A stretch of 64,000 nt of DNA. Origin: Neodiprion pinetum (taxonomy: Eukaryota > Arthropoda > Insecta > Hymenoptera > Diprionidae). The position numbers and the translations under genes are program-made. Positions 13,058 to 24,398 of the stretch are shown here, in pieces (within the stretch, counting starts at the first letter, position 1; every line of letters starts with the position of its first letter). The notes under the pieces were generated by a model. That model saw nothing but the letters and a program-made list of their open reading frames with translations, did not search any database and had not been told where the DNA came from. The stretch covers positions 25,677,598 to 25,741,597 of the forward strand of contig NC_060235.2 in the NCBI RefSeq assembly GCF_021155775.2, read 5' to 3'.

Positions 13058-16000
13058 TCAAGGCAGTATCTCTTCTTTGGTCAGAGCACTGAGAGCTCTG
13101 GTTACCAAGGCTCTGCTGATGGTAGCCGCGGTGTCTTCGATTATGGGACTGGCAATGTCAAGCACCAGTCTAGGGTTCGAGTTGAAGAATGCCTCGGCGG
13201 CGTCGGCTGTAATCGATCACAAACGCTTATCACCCATCAATAATCCAACGGTGATTCAAACAGTATGAGAATGAAGGTATAAGTATGCTCGAGGATCTGT
13301 TTTGCAATCCATCTTGACCAATCTCGCTGCAGCGTTACTTGCAATTAGGAGTCAGTGTATCATCAATGGCTGAGGTGCATCATTACTCGTTATCAGTGTC
13401 TAATCTATTTTTAGATTCAAGCTTTGAACGGTGTAATTAGAAGTCAATTATAACACAGGTTCTTTAATCGGAAATTATTTCTTATTCAACGTTCTTATAA
13501 ATTAGTCGAGGAGCTAAGAAAGAAAATGACGATCGGCTACAGAAACATCCGCTACAATTAATTGAAATCGGAATCGCTCAGTATGCTTAGGTGGTAAGAA
13601 CAATGACATAATGATGTAATCGCTTTCAAAAGCTTTGATATCAAGCGTTGGTTTGGAAAGAAATTTGTCGTTTTCAAATTATTATCCGTTTTAAGAAGAT
13701 ATTGATTCAGTTTAATTGAAATTAATTGACTTCTATCGCAGCTTCCAAAGCTTTGTGGCAGCAGTTTTTTTTTCTTCTGTTTAAACGCTTTTCTGTCGAG
13801 ATTTAACTCCTAAAAATATATCACAAGAAACAAAACTCGAAACCGGAAGCAGAGTCAAGTAGAAAATTCGAACTTGTGGAAGTCCCCGAACGTCAAGACA
13901 CGAGAAATGGGTTTGGCATAGAATGGCGTTGGCCAAAAAATTGGGGGTCAGAGTTGCAGGAAATAGTAGTTTTGAGATTACGTTTGAACAAGCAGGGATG
14001 GGAGTCTGAATTGCGAGATGAAGAAACGGCACACCGTGAATACCTTACGCCAAGAAAAGTAGACAAGCTTACCTGCCAAATTGCGCGTCGTAGGAGCCTT
14101 CAGCTTAATGTTACCGTCACCGACACGTATTTTCAGGGCGATTTGGTCCATCTCGATTCTCTGCACGCCATTCTTGTCGGCAACTTCTTTGCCGTTGGCG
14201 ATGACTTGAGTCTTGGTATTAGCTGGAGGGAAAAAAAAAAGGAATAGTGCCGATGAATAATTAATTCAAGGACTCTTGAACCACGCGTTGCAAAGGCGAG
14301 TCTCGCAGTGCATCCATTCACTGCATGTTGGGTTTGCATCGTATTAAAATATCATGAGAATCACAGGCGTATGAATAGCGCCTGCGACCCGCAGGCTTAT
14401 AAATCCTCTGGATAATAACAAAGTAATACATCAAGATGTCTTCACGAGTAGTCAACCAAGCGGGTTACGTAACCGCGTTTTCTCATCCGTGACTCGTCCG
14501 TTATCAGTCAGTACAGTAATACTCCTACTGCGCATGCAACGGATTGACAAAGTGTTTCAGGGATAATTGGTCGCTGAGACAATAGCCGGTGGCGCAACGC
14601 TTGAATCCTACTTTTTGAACAACGTGTGTTCTTTTCTTAGCATGCAATCCGTAATCTTGGTGCAAATACTTTGGAACATGCTCAAGATTTCTATGAAATT
14701 TCTTTAAATAGTTTTAAAAATTGCTCCAATTGAAATTTCTAAGAGTTAATCTATGCTACTGAAATTATAAAGAAAGCGCGTGTTTTTTTTTGTTTGTTTG
14801 TTTTCGATCATGTCTAAAACTAATCGATCAATTTCTGTGAAATTTTAACAAAAGGTTTCAATCCATCTCCAAAGTATCGTAGAAGGTATAAACTGAACTT
14901 ATCTCTTCAATCAGTCAAGATAAGAGTTTTGCAGTAGCAATGCCTCAGTTTGGTATCGTTCGCCAAGTGGCAGGAGCTCAAGACTTGTTCCCGCGAGAAA
15001 CGAGGAAGTTACGTGATCCACGACGCGGGATGTCAACTATTCGAATATATTCTCGTCGTACAGAATTCAACTCACTAAAGTTTCCCTTGAAACTGCCAAT
15101 TCCGTTCAGAGGCAGGAGCAGTAACCTTCCCTGGACGTCGTACTCGCCCTTGACGTGGATGTGGGGCATGGTGACCTTCAATTCGACGGTGAGGTCCTTA
15201 GGGTTGGCCTTGATTTCGTCAATCACAAAACTGGAGGCGCCGTAAACGCGAACCTGGCTCATGTTGGCCCTGATTTTGAGAGCTTCGAGGCTTCTGTCCA
15301 CCGTCAACGACGGCAGCAACAGAGGGTCAAGGGCTGGCAGTTTCAGGGAAGCGATCCCCTTGGGTAAAAATGGTCTGATGGCTTCGAGCTGTTGCAGGAC
15401 GCACTTGCCGTAAGTGTCCACGTCGTGTGTCGACGAGCATGCGGTAACCCCGGGAGCTGAAATGCGTTACGATCAAGTTATCGAAGAACATACGTAATGT
15501 AAGCTATGTGGACTACAAAAGTTTTGAAGATTGTTCATGGGTATCAGGGGGAAAATCGCTTGACTAGTGAGTCTAATGGACCATTACAGCGTTGATAATT
15601 GCAAGCGCGACATTCGACCAGATTTTTCACCAGTCGTTTCCATCCAATGGTGGATGTAGTGGACGTAATATCGAAACTTGCTCTACTCGTTTCGGTACGG
15701 AAGGAAAAAGGACCTGACGATTTTTCCGAATATGGTGGTCAAATGTGGCGAAAGAGAATATTTCAATAAACGGAAAGACCATTTGGTTACAACTATTTGA
15801 TTCACCATACTTGGTAAAATCAACTGATTGTTTTTCTATTCATACAAACTGGCACGTAGGCTTGAGCAATAAGAATTTACCCTACTTGCGGTACCGTAAC
15901 GGGCAATACATAGAATACTCTACTATTGACATTAATTATTCTCATGTTGTGGCTTTCACCAAGAGATATAATTCTGATTCATATTGTAATAACGGAGGTG

Positions 16001-17395
16001 CCAGCAGAAAAGTTACACAAATTGTGAGAATCGTATGTTTCGGTGCGAGGAGAAGGCAAGACGAAACAAATTACGCGAATCCAACCAGCGTCTTTTTATT
16101 CATAGCTTCGAACGTGACGGGAAAAAAGTCAGTGGTAGGCACGTGTGTCGAAATCATTACAAAACATTCGTGGAAGGTGTTACATTTGCTGTGTATAAAA
16201 TTCTTGGCAATTACGTAATACAGATTTTCGTTGAGGAAAAGAGGAGTACCGTTTATAAAATGAGTGGGTACATGATATTTAATTATTCGGTGACGGAAAT
16301 GATTGCTATATTTTCCTAGGACACGGATGCTCACGATTATAGGTATATGTAATAGCACTTAAATACAACTTTATGTAAAACTGCCACGGCTTAATACGCA
16401 TTGGTTTCAATTCTAGACTAAACGATCCAGGTTACGATTGAAGACGCGATGATTTACGATAAGAATATACCCGAATCGAAGATTCATTGACAGCCAGTCC
16501 AAGACAACCACAGTTTTATTTCTCGTTGCTGTATGTCTGCAATGTAACCGTTCGGGATAATTCATTTGTGATGTCAATTTCACAAACTTCCTGTTTGAAT
16601 GAAGAAATTTTCCTTGCATATGTTCAAGGAAGACACTTATTCCATAAAAGATCCTCCAGGAATTTACAGGCAATAGTCTTCTGGGTAAAATGAGCCATCG
16701 TAAAATGAAATCAAAGAAACCTATTGGATTTTCAACTGTTTTCAGCGTTTTCAAACGAAGCATCGATATTCAAACTTTTGTACATGATTTCGTTATGTAA
16801 TATTTTTGTATTTTGAAAAAGGTTTTCCTATCCAAAGAACATAACAATTTTATAGATGGTCACTCAACGACTATCTCGTAATAATATTATACGAAATCAC
16901 ATAAATTCAAATGTGAAAATGAATATGCACGATGATTTTTAAATCAGTAGCGTTTCAACGAGTGATGCTTTTATCTGACTCTCTGCTTTTGCACAAAAGA
17001 AACATTCGCGAGGTTGAATTTCGGTCGGTAAAGAAGGCGCATGGCGACCCCTTAAGCCGTGTGCTAAAACCGAACGCGAACCGCTAACCGGCCGGCAGCC
17101 TTGAGTGGACTGAAAACGAAAGTGCTCGGGGTGAAAGTGAGACGAAATTGGTTTGTGTTTGTACACCCGGTCGACTGGAGCGGGCGTTGAAACGCGTCGA
17201 TTGTAAAACCATCGATTCGCAATTCGAACAGAGACACAACAAAGATAGTAAACGTCATCAAGAAAAATAGTAAATAATAATCGGACACCGAGTAACAAAC
17301 AGAGGAAAGATTATATACTCACGCAAGGCTGTTGACACAGTTTTGAGGACACTGACCAGCAGCAACGATTGAACAAAAATCAATGTCAGACCCAT
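13058..17395 (-). CDS. takeout/JHBP-family secreted protein, gene B (4 exons, 250 aa)
   Basis: Predicted secreted lipophilic-ligand carrier of the takeout/JHBP family. Minus-strand exons in coding order are 17323-17395, 15076-15456, 14073-14222 and 13058-13206, with intron phases all 1. The signal peptide is residues 1-23 (LIFVQSLLLVSVL core). The Cys pair is C31 and C43, with eleven residues between them instead of nine. Family blocks are IRPFLPKGIASLKLPALDPL (51-70), the strand VKGEYDVQGRLLLLPLNGIG (126-145) and GNF at 149-151, where the intron common to A, B and C falls. The second exon fuses what gene A carries as exons 2 and 3, so one intron has been lost or was never gained. Length is normal. 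It is tandem with gene C on the same strand, 1.2 kb away. Confidence 0.88.
15457..17322. other. intron 1 of gene B
   Basis: This 1.9-kb intron separates the signal-peptide exon from the body of gene B. It holds long plus-strand open frames (15745-16218 and 16035-16319) with no recognisable domain and a CACGTG E-box at 16140-16145. I see no other gene in it. Confidence 0.6.
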
Positions 17396-17553
17396 AATGT
17401 TATCGTATATTACAATAAATTTTCCACCTCAATTACAACCTCCGTTTCTATATCTTTGGTTACTTTATTTTTTTCCTACCCTGATCCTCCCCCGAATAAA
17501 TTAATTTGCAAGGAGCAATATTGCAAATGCGCTCTGTTCCTCGGTCGTTCATG

Positions 17554-17561
17554 TATTTATA
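17554..17561 (-). promoter_or_regulatory. TATA box of gene B
   Basis: Minus-strand TATAAATA stands 159 bases before the gene B start codon. A start site about 30 bases downstream (near 17531) would give a 5' UTR of about 135 bases. A GATAAG motif lies just upstream of it. Spacing is good but the initiator is not convincing. Confidence 0.45.
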
Positions 17562-18350
17562 AACTCAATGCACTTTCTCCAAAGTCCCCCTCTATCGCTA
17601 ACTTATCACGGTAGAGTACCTCCTTCGACGCAATCAGGGCCGTACTTAGTAACCCGCGCCTCTCACCGTTGACGGATCGCAGAATTTCACCGCGGTTCGT
17701 CTGTCGCTTTTAAGCCGCTTTCGGCACCCCAACCAAGCGGGTGGCTTGCAGTGCCATAGAATTTGACAGCCCTGCAATGACGTTTCTTTGAATGAGAATT
17801 TCTCGCGCATTTTCACCGTCCCGGTCATCTGGAAGTCGTTGTACGTTTGTCACAGTCAACTAGGAACTTTCGATTTGGTTCCGATCACAGCGTTCCGACA
17901 ATAATACGTGTGTAGATCTTTCGAGTTTTCAGGGTAAAGGATTTAGTGCGGAGGACGAGTACTGGTTGAAAAAAAAGGAACCAGTTTTTGTGAAAGATTC
18001 GCTTAAACAATTATCGCGATACCGGGAAACTGAGATAATAATTTAGCTATTCTCTGTATCAACCGTTATACTTTCCCACAGTCGTATTGAAATATTTAAT
18101 TGGCTCGTAAGAATGAATGCCTATCAGTTGATACAACTAATAATCAGTTCGCTGTAGCTTGTGTTTAGTTTAACTGACCCGTGTATTCAGATGTGAGTGT
18201 AGGAAAAAAAATCTACCCCACATTCTTCACTCGGTGTAACTTACAATTAGTTGCCTGTGGTAAAAGTTGCTCCTCGGTATAAAGTTACCGGTTCTACAAG
18301 TCTAGACATTTTTGCCCAACGACAGGCGGTGTGAATGCAATTATTATCCT

Positions 18351-18356
18351 TTTATT
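18351..18356 (-). terminator. poly(A) signal AATAAA of gene C
   Basis: A perfect minus-strand AATAAA lies 263 bases beyond the gene C stop codon. It is the first such hexamer on that strand after the stop that I could find. Confidence 0.45.
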
Positions 18357-18618
18357 CGTCACATGCCGTAAACTCATTTAAATTTTTCTTGAACCAAGAT
18401 TTTTTGTTTGTACTAAATTTTTGGAATCGAAATTGATTCATGGTACATTTCACATGACCATACCATGAATTCTTTCTTATGTTGTTCAATAAATATACAC
18501 TATAAGATAAATAAATAAATAGACTAAATACATTGTCGTTAATAGAGTCGATATTGAAGGTGTTTTTCGGGGTTAAGGATAACTAACTAGGAAAAAAGAA
18601 AGAAAAAAAAAAAACAAT

Positions 18619-21600
18619 TCACAGTGATCCCGGATCGTTGGAGTACATTTTGTATATCATAGCATCGTTGGCTCGGTTTTCGCTCAGTGCTTTTGTCGCC
18701 AAGTCGTCGGCTATCATAGCGGCGACAGCCTCGGCGGCCATTAGACCTGAAAAAGAAAGCGAACTTGTAGAGAAAATCGATGTAAGAAATTGGCGCGTGT
18801 CTGTCGAACATTTTTTGTCACTATTTGAGGTGAAGATTTTTTGAAATAATAATTTTTGTTGCTAGATGAAGCGATGAGTGTTAATTTAATCGCCGTCATG
18901 TATAACATTCATTGCAGATACGTTTCTTCTTTTACGAATCAGAATTCAGTGGAACAAATAGAGAACAAAATGCTGCCGTTTGACAAGAAGTCACGTTTTT
19001 TTTCCTCCGAATGTCGCAACGTTACGTGGGTCTATTACGCCGGGATCAACAGCTCATGAGAAATGCTGCTTGTGCAGGTGAAGCGACAATTACGTGTGGT
19101 ACAATATTCGTGCTTTCGTGTTTCTCCCGTTTGCAGGTACATAAATGTTCTCTCACGGAGCTGGTCGAGACGTTACCTTACTAATGGCACAGTTAAATTA
19201 CACAACCGTCCAAGCATGAGTCTCCTGTTCTTGACGTGGGTTTGGGTACCAAAAATTTCAGGATTTCTCTGTGTATGCGATGGTCAGCTGATTTTACGTC
19301 ACTGTGAGACATCAAGTTATTATCATATTCTTTCTTTCCATCTCTGCGACGTACATGCTCATCGTACTTCAACGTCAATTATGAAACGACTGAATTTTTA
19401 CACACGTAATAATTTTGTGTTGAACTTTGTTCGCTTCAATTCTGCTTTAGAATTTGTAGAAAACTGTATGAAAGAATTTTTTCTGTACGTACAACTTGGC
19501 AACATTTTAGCGAAGTCTGTAAACTTCTACGCAATTTCTTTTCATTTTCTTGACGAGGAGGTTAAAAAAAAATCTAGTATTTTCAGACGATCATCTACAG
19601 TTTGTTTTTTCAATTTCTTGAAGAAGATGCGCACTTGAGTATGTCAAAAATTTATTAGTTTGAATTGAATTTTATTTATTTGGAAAATATTCTTTTTCCA
19701 TGCAATGAACACTTTGATTGCGTTAATTTTTCCGACAGCAAATACTGCCGTAAAATTCAAGAATTTTACTGAAAAATCTGAAAAATTTGTATCAAAAATC
19801 TGTTTTATTCATATCATTTTTACCGTTCTCGTAAGCATGAATAAGACTTTGCGGTCTCTCATTCAGCGCGCGACTCAATTGTGAAGACTTACCGTGTACT
19901 AGGACAGATTCAACAGGTCCTTTTTCGTTCATCCCCTGGAAAGAAACTTTACGATCACTTGCCACCAGCCTTGCTCTGGCTGCTCGAACGACCATTGTGC
20001 TTTTACCAACTTTTCTCAGCTCCAGTGTAAAGTTCCCGATCAAATCATCTGTGGACAATTTCAGCAATCGCAATGAACAATCGTACCTAATCGTAAATAA
20101 AGTTCAGAATTCAACTCGATTGATCAAATTACGCGAAGAAGCAGAAGCGACGATTTGTATTTGAGAGCTGCAAATGATAGTTCTTAAACAAGTAGTTGGC
20201 ATAATTTTTCGACAGCAATTATCAATATCATTCATGGCACATGATTAGATATTAGTTACGCAAGTTGTAAGTGAAACTCGCATCAGATACGTGTTCAAAA
20301 TTTACGCGAACCAATATTGAATAGATGCGGATGTTGTGACGGCACAACATCATAAGCGTTGTCAATCCTTATATCTGTATATGAATATCTTACGAAACGA
20401 TCAGGTGAAAATATGTGAGTGAATTATCAGTATACGGTTTCGAATATCGGTATATATGCCAAGTTATCTTACTTTGATCTTTCACTTTCGAAAAAGTTTA
20501 TGACGCTTACACTTGTCTACGCCCGTCGAAAGTTGGAATTCTCGTTAGATGCCCACAGAAGTTTGTATTACTTTTTGCTAGCATCAAATACGGTAAACAA
20601 GAAATCCTCCGACGAACAGGATATAAAAAAATTTGTAGTTTTGTTCAGATGCATCTTTAACGATTTTCACACGTTATTTGCCATTTAATCTTGACAACAA
20701 TTCGCTTATTTCAATAATCTCTGACAAATTCCACAAACAATTGTTTACCGAATTCAATTTTTATATTAACCAAGGGAAATTTGGTGAACAGTACTCACTA
20801 AAACTTCCGGCTAGCAGACCATTTCCTCGCAATACATCATTTCCAACTTTACCCGTTAAATGGTAGTCCGCTTTTACTTCCAGAAGCGGTACTCGAATAC
20901 CTATTATGACATGCATAATGTCGTCCTGCAAAACAAACAGTCGATCAAACTAGCAGATTTCCGTTAATGTATGCGTCGCGGAAAACAGAAATGCAATGAA
21001 CGGTTAACTTTCTCATGGCCGCATTATTTCAAGTACTCTAAAGGTCTACAATTCTTTTGAGAAAATGAATGAAAATTAGAATCTCTTCAGTTTTTCATCA
21101 ACTTGTAGCAATTATCTGATCAGATATACGAATAATCGAATGGAGTATAACTAGCGGGAAAAAGCCTGACGAGCTGAAAATATTCAACTGTCTAAAAGTC
21201 GTAATTATCAAACGGAATAAGTGTATCAACGATTTAATCCAGCTTACTTCGATATCATGGTTATTGTGTTCGCGTTTCCGGCGCTTGGCTGCATTTGAAT
21301 CTGGCTCTTGAACTGTTTCTGAATCGTAAGAACCGAACTCGTCCATTCCACCGAAGTGATAAATCAGCTGCATGCCTTGTTCAAAGTAGCCATCTTTCTC
21401 TTGGAATTTCTCGGCGTATCTAATCAAGTCCTTGATCCTTTTACTTTCGGCAGCTGCAAGTGTCATGTTGTTGCGTTTCCGAATCGCCTCTGTCGCCGTG
21501 AAATTGTGAACTATGTAACGATTGTTCCGTTCGATCTCCTGTGTGACAAAAAAGGCTCTAATTTACGTGAACGGAAGAGAAAGATGTGCGAACATGACAA

Positions 21601-23388
21601 CGGTGAAGTTTTAAGAACCGTCTTCGTAAGTCAATCGCAGTTTCACTTCCGTATAATATGTGATTTTGGTATTTGTATGGATCCTCTAAAAGGCCGTGAG
21701 ACGTCACCGTTGAGTGACCTTAAAATGCCTTTACAAGTGAACAAGTATAGGCGGAAATATCGTACACAACGTTTATTTATGATTTCAGTCGCGTTTTAAT
21801 TATTATTATCTGCAGAAGCGTATCGTTTATTTCATTCGGAATAACGAACATCAATAAAGATCTTTCTGTTCACACAATCGTTTTGGCCTGGTGATCATCG
21901 TAAACTGAGTAGACTTATATCGAAATAAATGATTGACCACTCTAATTTAAATGGTTGATATTCCTAACTACAAATCTTCTAATAATCAGAGGCTTATATT
22001 CTGTAAGTAGCGCTGATCATGGAATGTCAATTTAACCCAAGAGATGTACGAACTATCCGCATTCGAATTATACGCCTATCCTTCAACACATCGTTTCCAA
22101 TTTCAAGATCAATGGGATAAACCGCTTGAATCGAAAGTTTGAGAAAAAAAAAAAAAAAAAAACGTTTTATTTCGAAGTCTGAGTGTCTTCTGTTCTTAAG
22201 CAGTACGTCCACGGAAAGAAACCAACCAATTGACGTTACCTTTCTGATTTCCTCCAACCCGTAAACTCTCAAGTTCTCGTCGTCTTTTCTTCTAAACCCA
22301 GCGAAATGTTTGATTTTCTTGTCATCGTCGTCCGCGTAGATGATGTCAACGTAACCAGGCGGCGTTTTATAACTGCGTTCAGCAGTCACCCTCGCACTTT
22401 CCGTACCTTGACGGAATACTTCCTGACGACGATGTCCTGATCCTGACTGTCGAAGTGGAAGCTCGAGACTTGCGCTAATCACGTGTTTTCCGTGATTCCT
22501 AGACTCTGGAGAGCTGACAATCCTCTCACCCCTGGGTGTTTGTTCGGCCTTCACGAATGCCTGCTTCTGCTCAACACTCTCAGACGCCGAGACGTGAGCA
22601 TCGTCTTGCCCGATGAACTCATCCGCAGCATCGTCTTCACTAAACTCACCGAACTTACGATTGCCTCGAGTACCTTGATAGACGTCCGCTCTTCTAGTGT
22701 TCGACGAACTGCTGGACGAACTTCCGCTTTTGTTAGCACAACTTCCGGTGCACTCAATTTGTTCGTCGTCACTTTTTTCCCCGTCCTCAGACCTCTCTTC
22801 CACGGCGGCACTAAAGGCCAATTGTTCCTTCTGCTCGGTTGAACCAAGCTTTTCAAACGGCATGTAGTTTTGGGCGTAGACAACGTCCACGATCTCGTCG
22901 CGAGCCTCCGTCTTCTGTTGATATCGCTGATTAGCTTTGGCCAGAGGCGTTTCCGACTCCATGTTTCTGGCACCCTTCGAATCGAAGGAAGCAGAGGGTT
23001 TACCCTCGGTGTTGTTTCTCGGCTTCGGCTCCTTTACCAAAGTGTGAAATCTGTACCTGATGGAGTCCAGTTCCCTCAGGTCACTGTAGCTCACGTATCC
23101 AGCCTCGAGTTCGCTCAGGTTAGCCTTCAGCCTCCCCCTCGCGATGTGAACGCTCTCAAGAGTCGAGAGGTTCAGTCCCCTGATCTCGACGTTTCGTAGG
23201 ACTATTCTGTAGCTCGTGTTGCCCTCGGATTGATCTACTTTGACCACTGGAACGCGCAGTGGGTCTAGAGCGCCTCCTTTGGTCAATCCGCCAGCCAAAA
23301 GTCGAGTCCAGAGAACTTGGGACATTTCTAGGAGCGAGCATTCTCCAAGAATGACAAAGTTCAGCAAGGCCAGGGTGAACAATTTCAT
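18619..23388 (-). CDS. JHBP-like secreted protein with a long acidic insertion, gene C (5 exons, 616 aa)
   Basis: Minus-strand exons in coding order are 22240-23388, 21248-21538, 20799-20925, 19893-20048 and 18619-18746, with phases 0, 0, 1, 1. Residues 1-17 are a signal peptide (LFTLALLNFVILG). The first strands of the JHBP fold are present (about 19-115, with LDPLRVPVVKVD and VEIRGLNLSTLESVHIARG). So is the second half (481-616), with HVIIGIRVPLLEVKADYHLTG and GLLAGSF followed by the phase-1 intron shared with A and B. Between them lie about 365 extra residues: acidic and glycine/serine-rich, with a seven-serine run at 223-229, DDDD at 353-356, a VDVVYA/VDIIYA pair and a polybasic KRRKR at 468-472. 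The usual N-terminal Cys pair is missing. The 383-codon uninterrupted first exon and matching phases argue for a functional gene. Ligand and role are unknown. The in-frame ATG at 23418 is a less likely start because it would bury the signal peptide. Confidence 0.85.
18747..19892. other. last intron of gene C
   Basis: This 1.1-kb intron contains a 191-codon plus-strand open frame (19063-19638), antisense to gene C. It is rich in Phe, Leu, Ser and Arg with no domain I recognise. I treat it as fortuitous. Confidence 0.55.
22144..22162. repeat. poly-A tract (poly-T on the transcribed strand of gene C)
   Basis: A homopolymer run of 19 A lies in the first intron of gene C, about 80 bases past its donor site. 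It is a likely length-polymorphic or sequencing-error-prone site. Confidence 0.9.
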
Positions 23389-24398
23389 TTTCAGATAAGT
23401 AGATCGATGCGGATGCAACGCTGTTGCTTTTGTTTATCTTTGCTTATTTTTTTTTTATCTACTTCCTTAATTCACGGATCTCACTTCCCACACGTAGAAC
23501 GGATTGTATATCAGCATCAGGATCAGGCAGACTATTACGAAGATGATAAGAAAACAGGATACCACTGCGCACATCGAATTTTCAAAAGATGATATCACAG
23601 GTACGCATCGTCGTGTAATTATCGAATGATGCTTTGTAGGGCCCGACGCTCAGCTCGGAGTGTAAGAAAATGACGATCCTCGGTGAGATTTTATACCGGC
23701 TTAAGAAGGGCGTAAATCTGGGCCATGGACCGCTTTGTGACTAACTGCAGTTGATCTCGGCGATGCATTTTTCAATTCCTCAAGTCCGATGTCACCTCGG
23801 AAGCAATGGAGGGCAAGGTCGTCGAATCGCCTGCTGCCGAAGGCTCCGAACAAGTGGAATGGGACCTAATAGGTCTGCTGCATACGTCGATGAACGTGTA
23901 AATTTTATTCGCATAGTACACGCGTGCTCGTGAATACCTGCGTACTCTTATGATGGTCAGCGGTGACCATTATCCTTGGCGTCGATATGTCGTTAATTGT
24001 TTCATGCGCCTAGAAATTACCATTTCTCGTAATTGTCGTGCATTCGTGATATCGGACGAATGCTCGATGTCGAGGTGACGATTGCCCGTAAGCTGAAAAT
24101 GTCTAAAGCAGAAATTGTCGAGCTTTGCCAAAATTCTTTTACAGATTTTCGCGTAGTCGGGTACGTATTATGTTTTTACGATATGCTTTTGAACAGATTT
24201 TTATTGCCGTTTTATATAGGTATGCATATCACTGACAATGAGTGAAGTTTTTAAATACGATTGAGAAACAGCGAGGCGACCTGGACTCGACAAATGGCGT
24301 TGTCAGCACATTGTACAGTTTGCATAGTCTTTTGGTCAGCGTTATTCTCACTCGGTTTTAATTAATACTCGTATTTCAAGCACGTCTTCGCCATCAAC
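23389..24398. other. shared head-to-head promoter region of genes C and D
   Basis: About 1 kb separates the divergent start codons of C (-) and D (+). The gene C TATA box is at 23688-23695. A TATATA at 24213-24218 is a weak candidate for gene D. Nothing coding is seen. Confidence 0.55.
23688..23695 (-). promoter_or_regulatory. TATA box of gene C
   Basis: Minus-strand TATAAAAT is followed about 25-30 bases downstream by a TCATTT initiator-like sequence. This would give a 5' UTR of about 275 bases before the ATG at 23388. It is the best core promoter in the cluster. Confidence 0.5.

Larger units (their letters stand above)
17396..18618. other. intergenic region between genes B and C
   Basis: It contains the promoter and 5' UTR of gene B (17396-17620) and the 3' UTR of gene C. 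A minus-strand AATAAA at 18351-18356 is the likely poly(A) signal of gene C, giving a 3' UTR of about 265 bases. Nothing coding is visible. Confidence 0.55.

Noticed and set aside
7985..16145. CACGTG E-boxes at 7985, 11148, 12006 and 16140 as clock elements of the takeout-like genes
   Set aside because: Some takeout-family genes are clock controlled, but these sites are intronic, only slightly above chance in number, and CACGTG is as common elsewhere in the window.
15745..16319. 157- and 94-codon plus-strand frames in intron 1 of gene B
   Set aside because: No domain; low-complexity random-looking translation; antisense to a well-supported intron.
22483..23199. Several 100-140-codon frames on both strands within the first exon of gene C
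   Set aside because: They are shadows of the 383-codon exon. Only the minus-strand frame has a signal peptide, JHBP motifs and usable splice sites.
23389..23418. Upstream in-frame ATG at 23418 as the start of gene C
   Set aside because: It would add ten polar residues before the signal peptide. The ATG at 23388 follows GAAA and gives a standard signal sequence.
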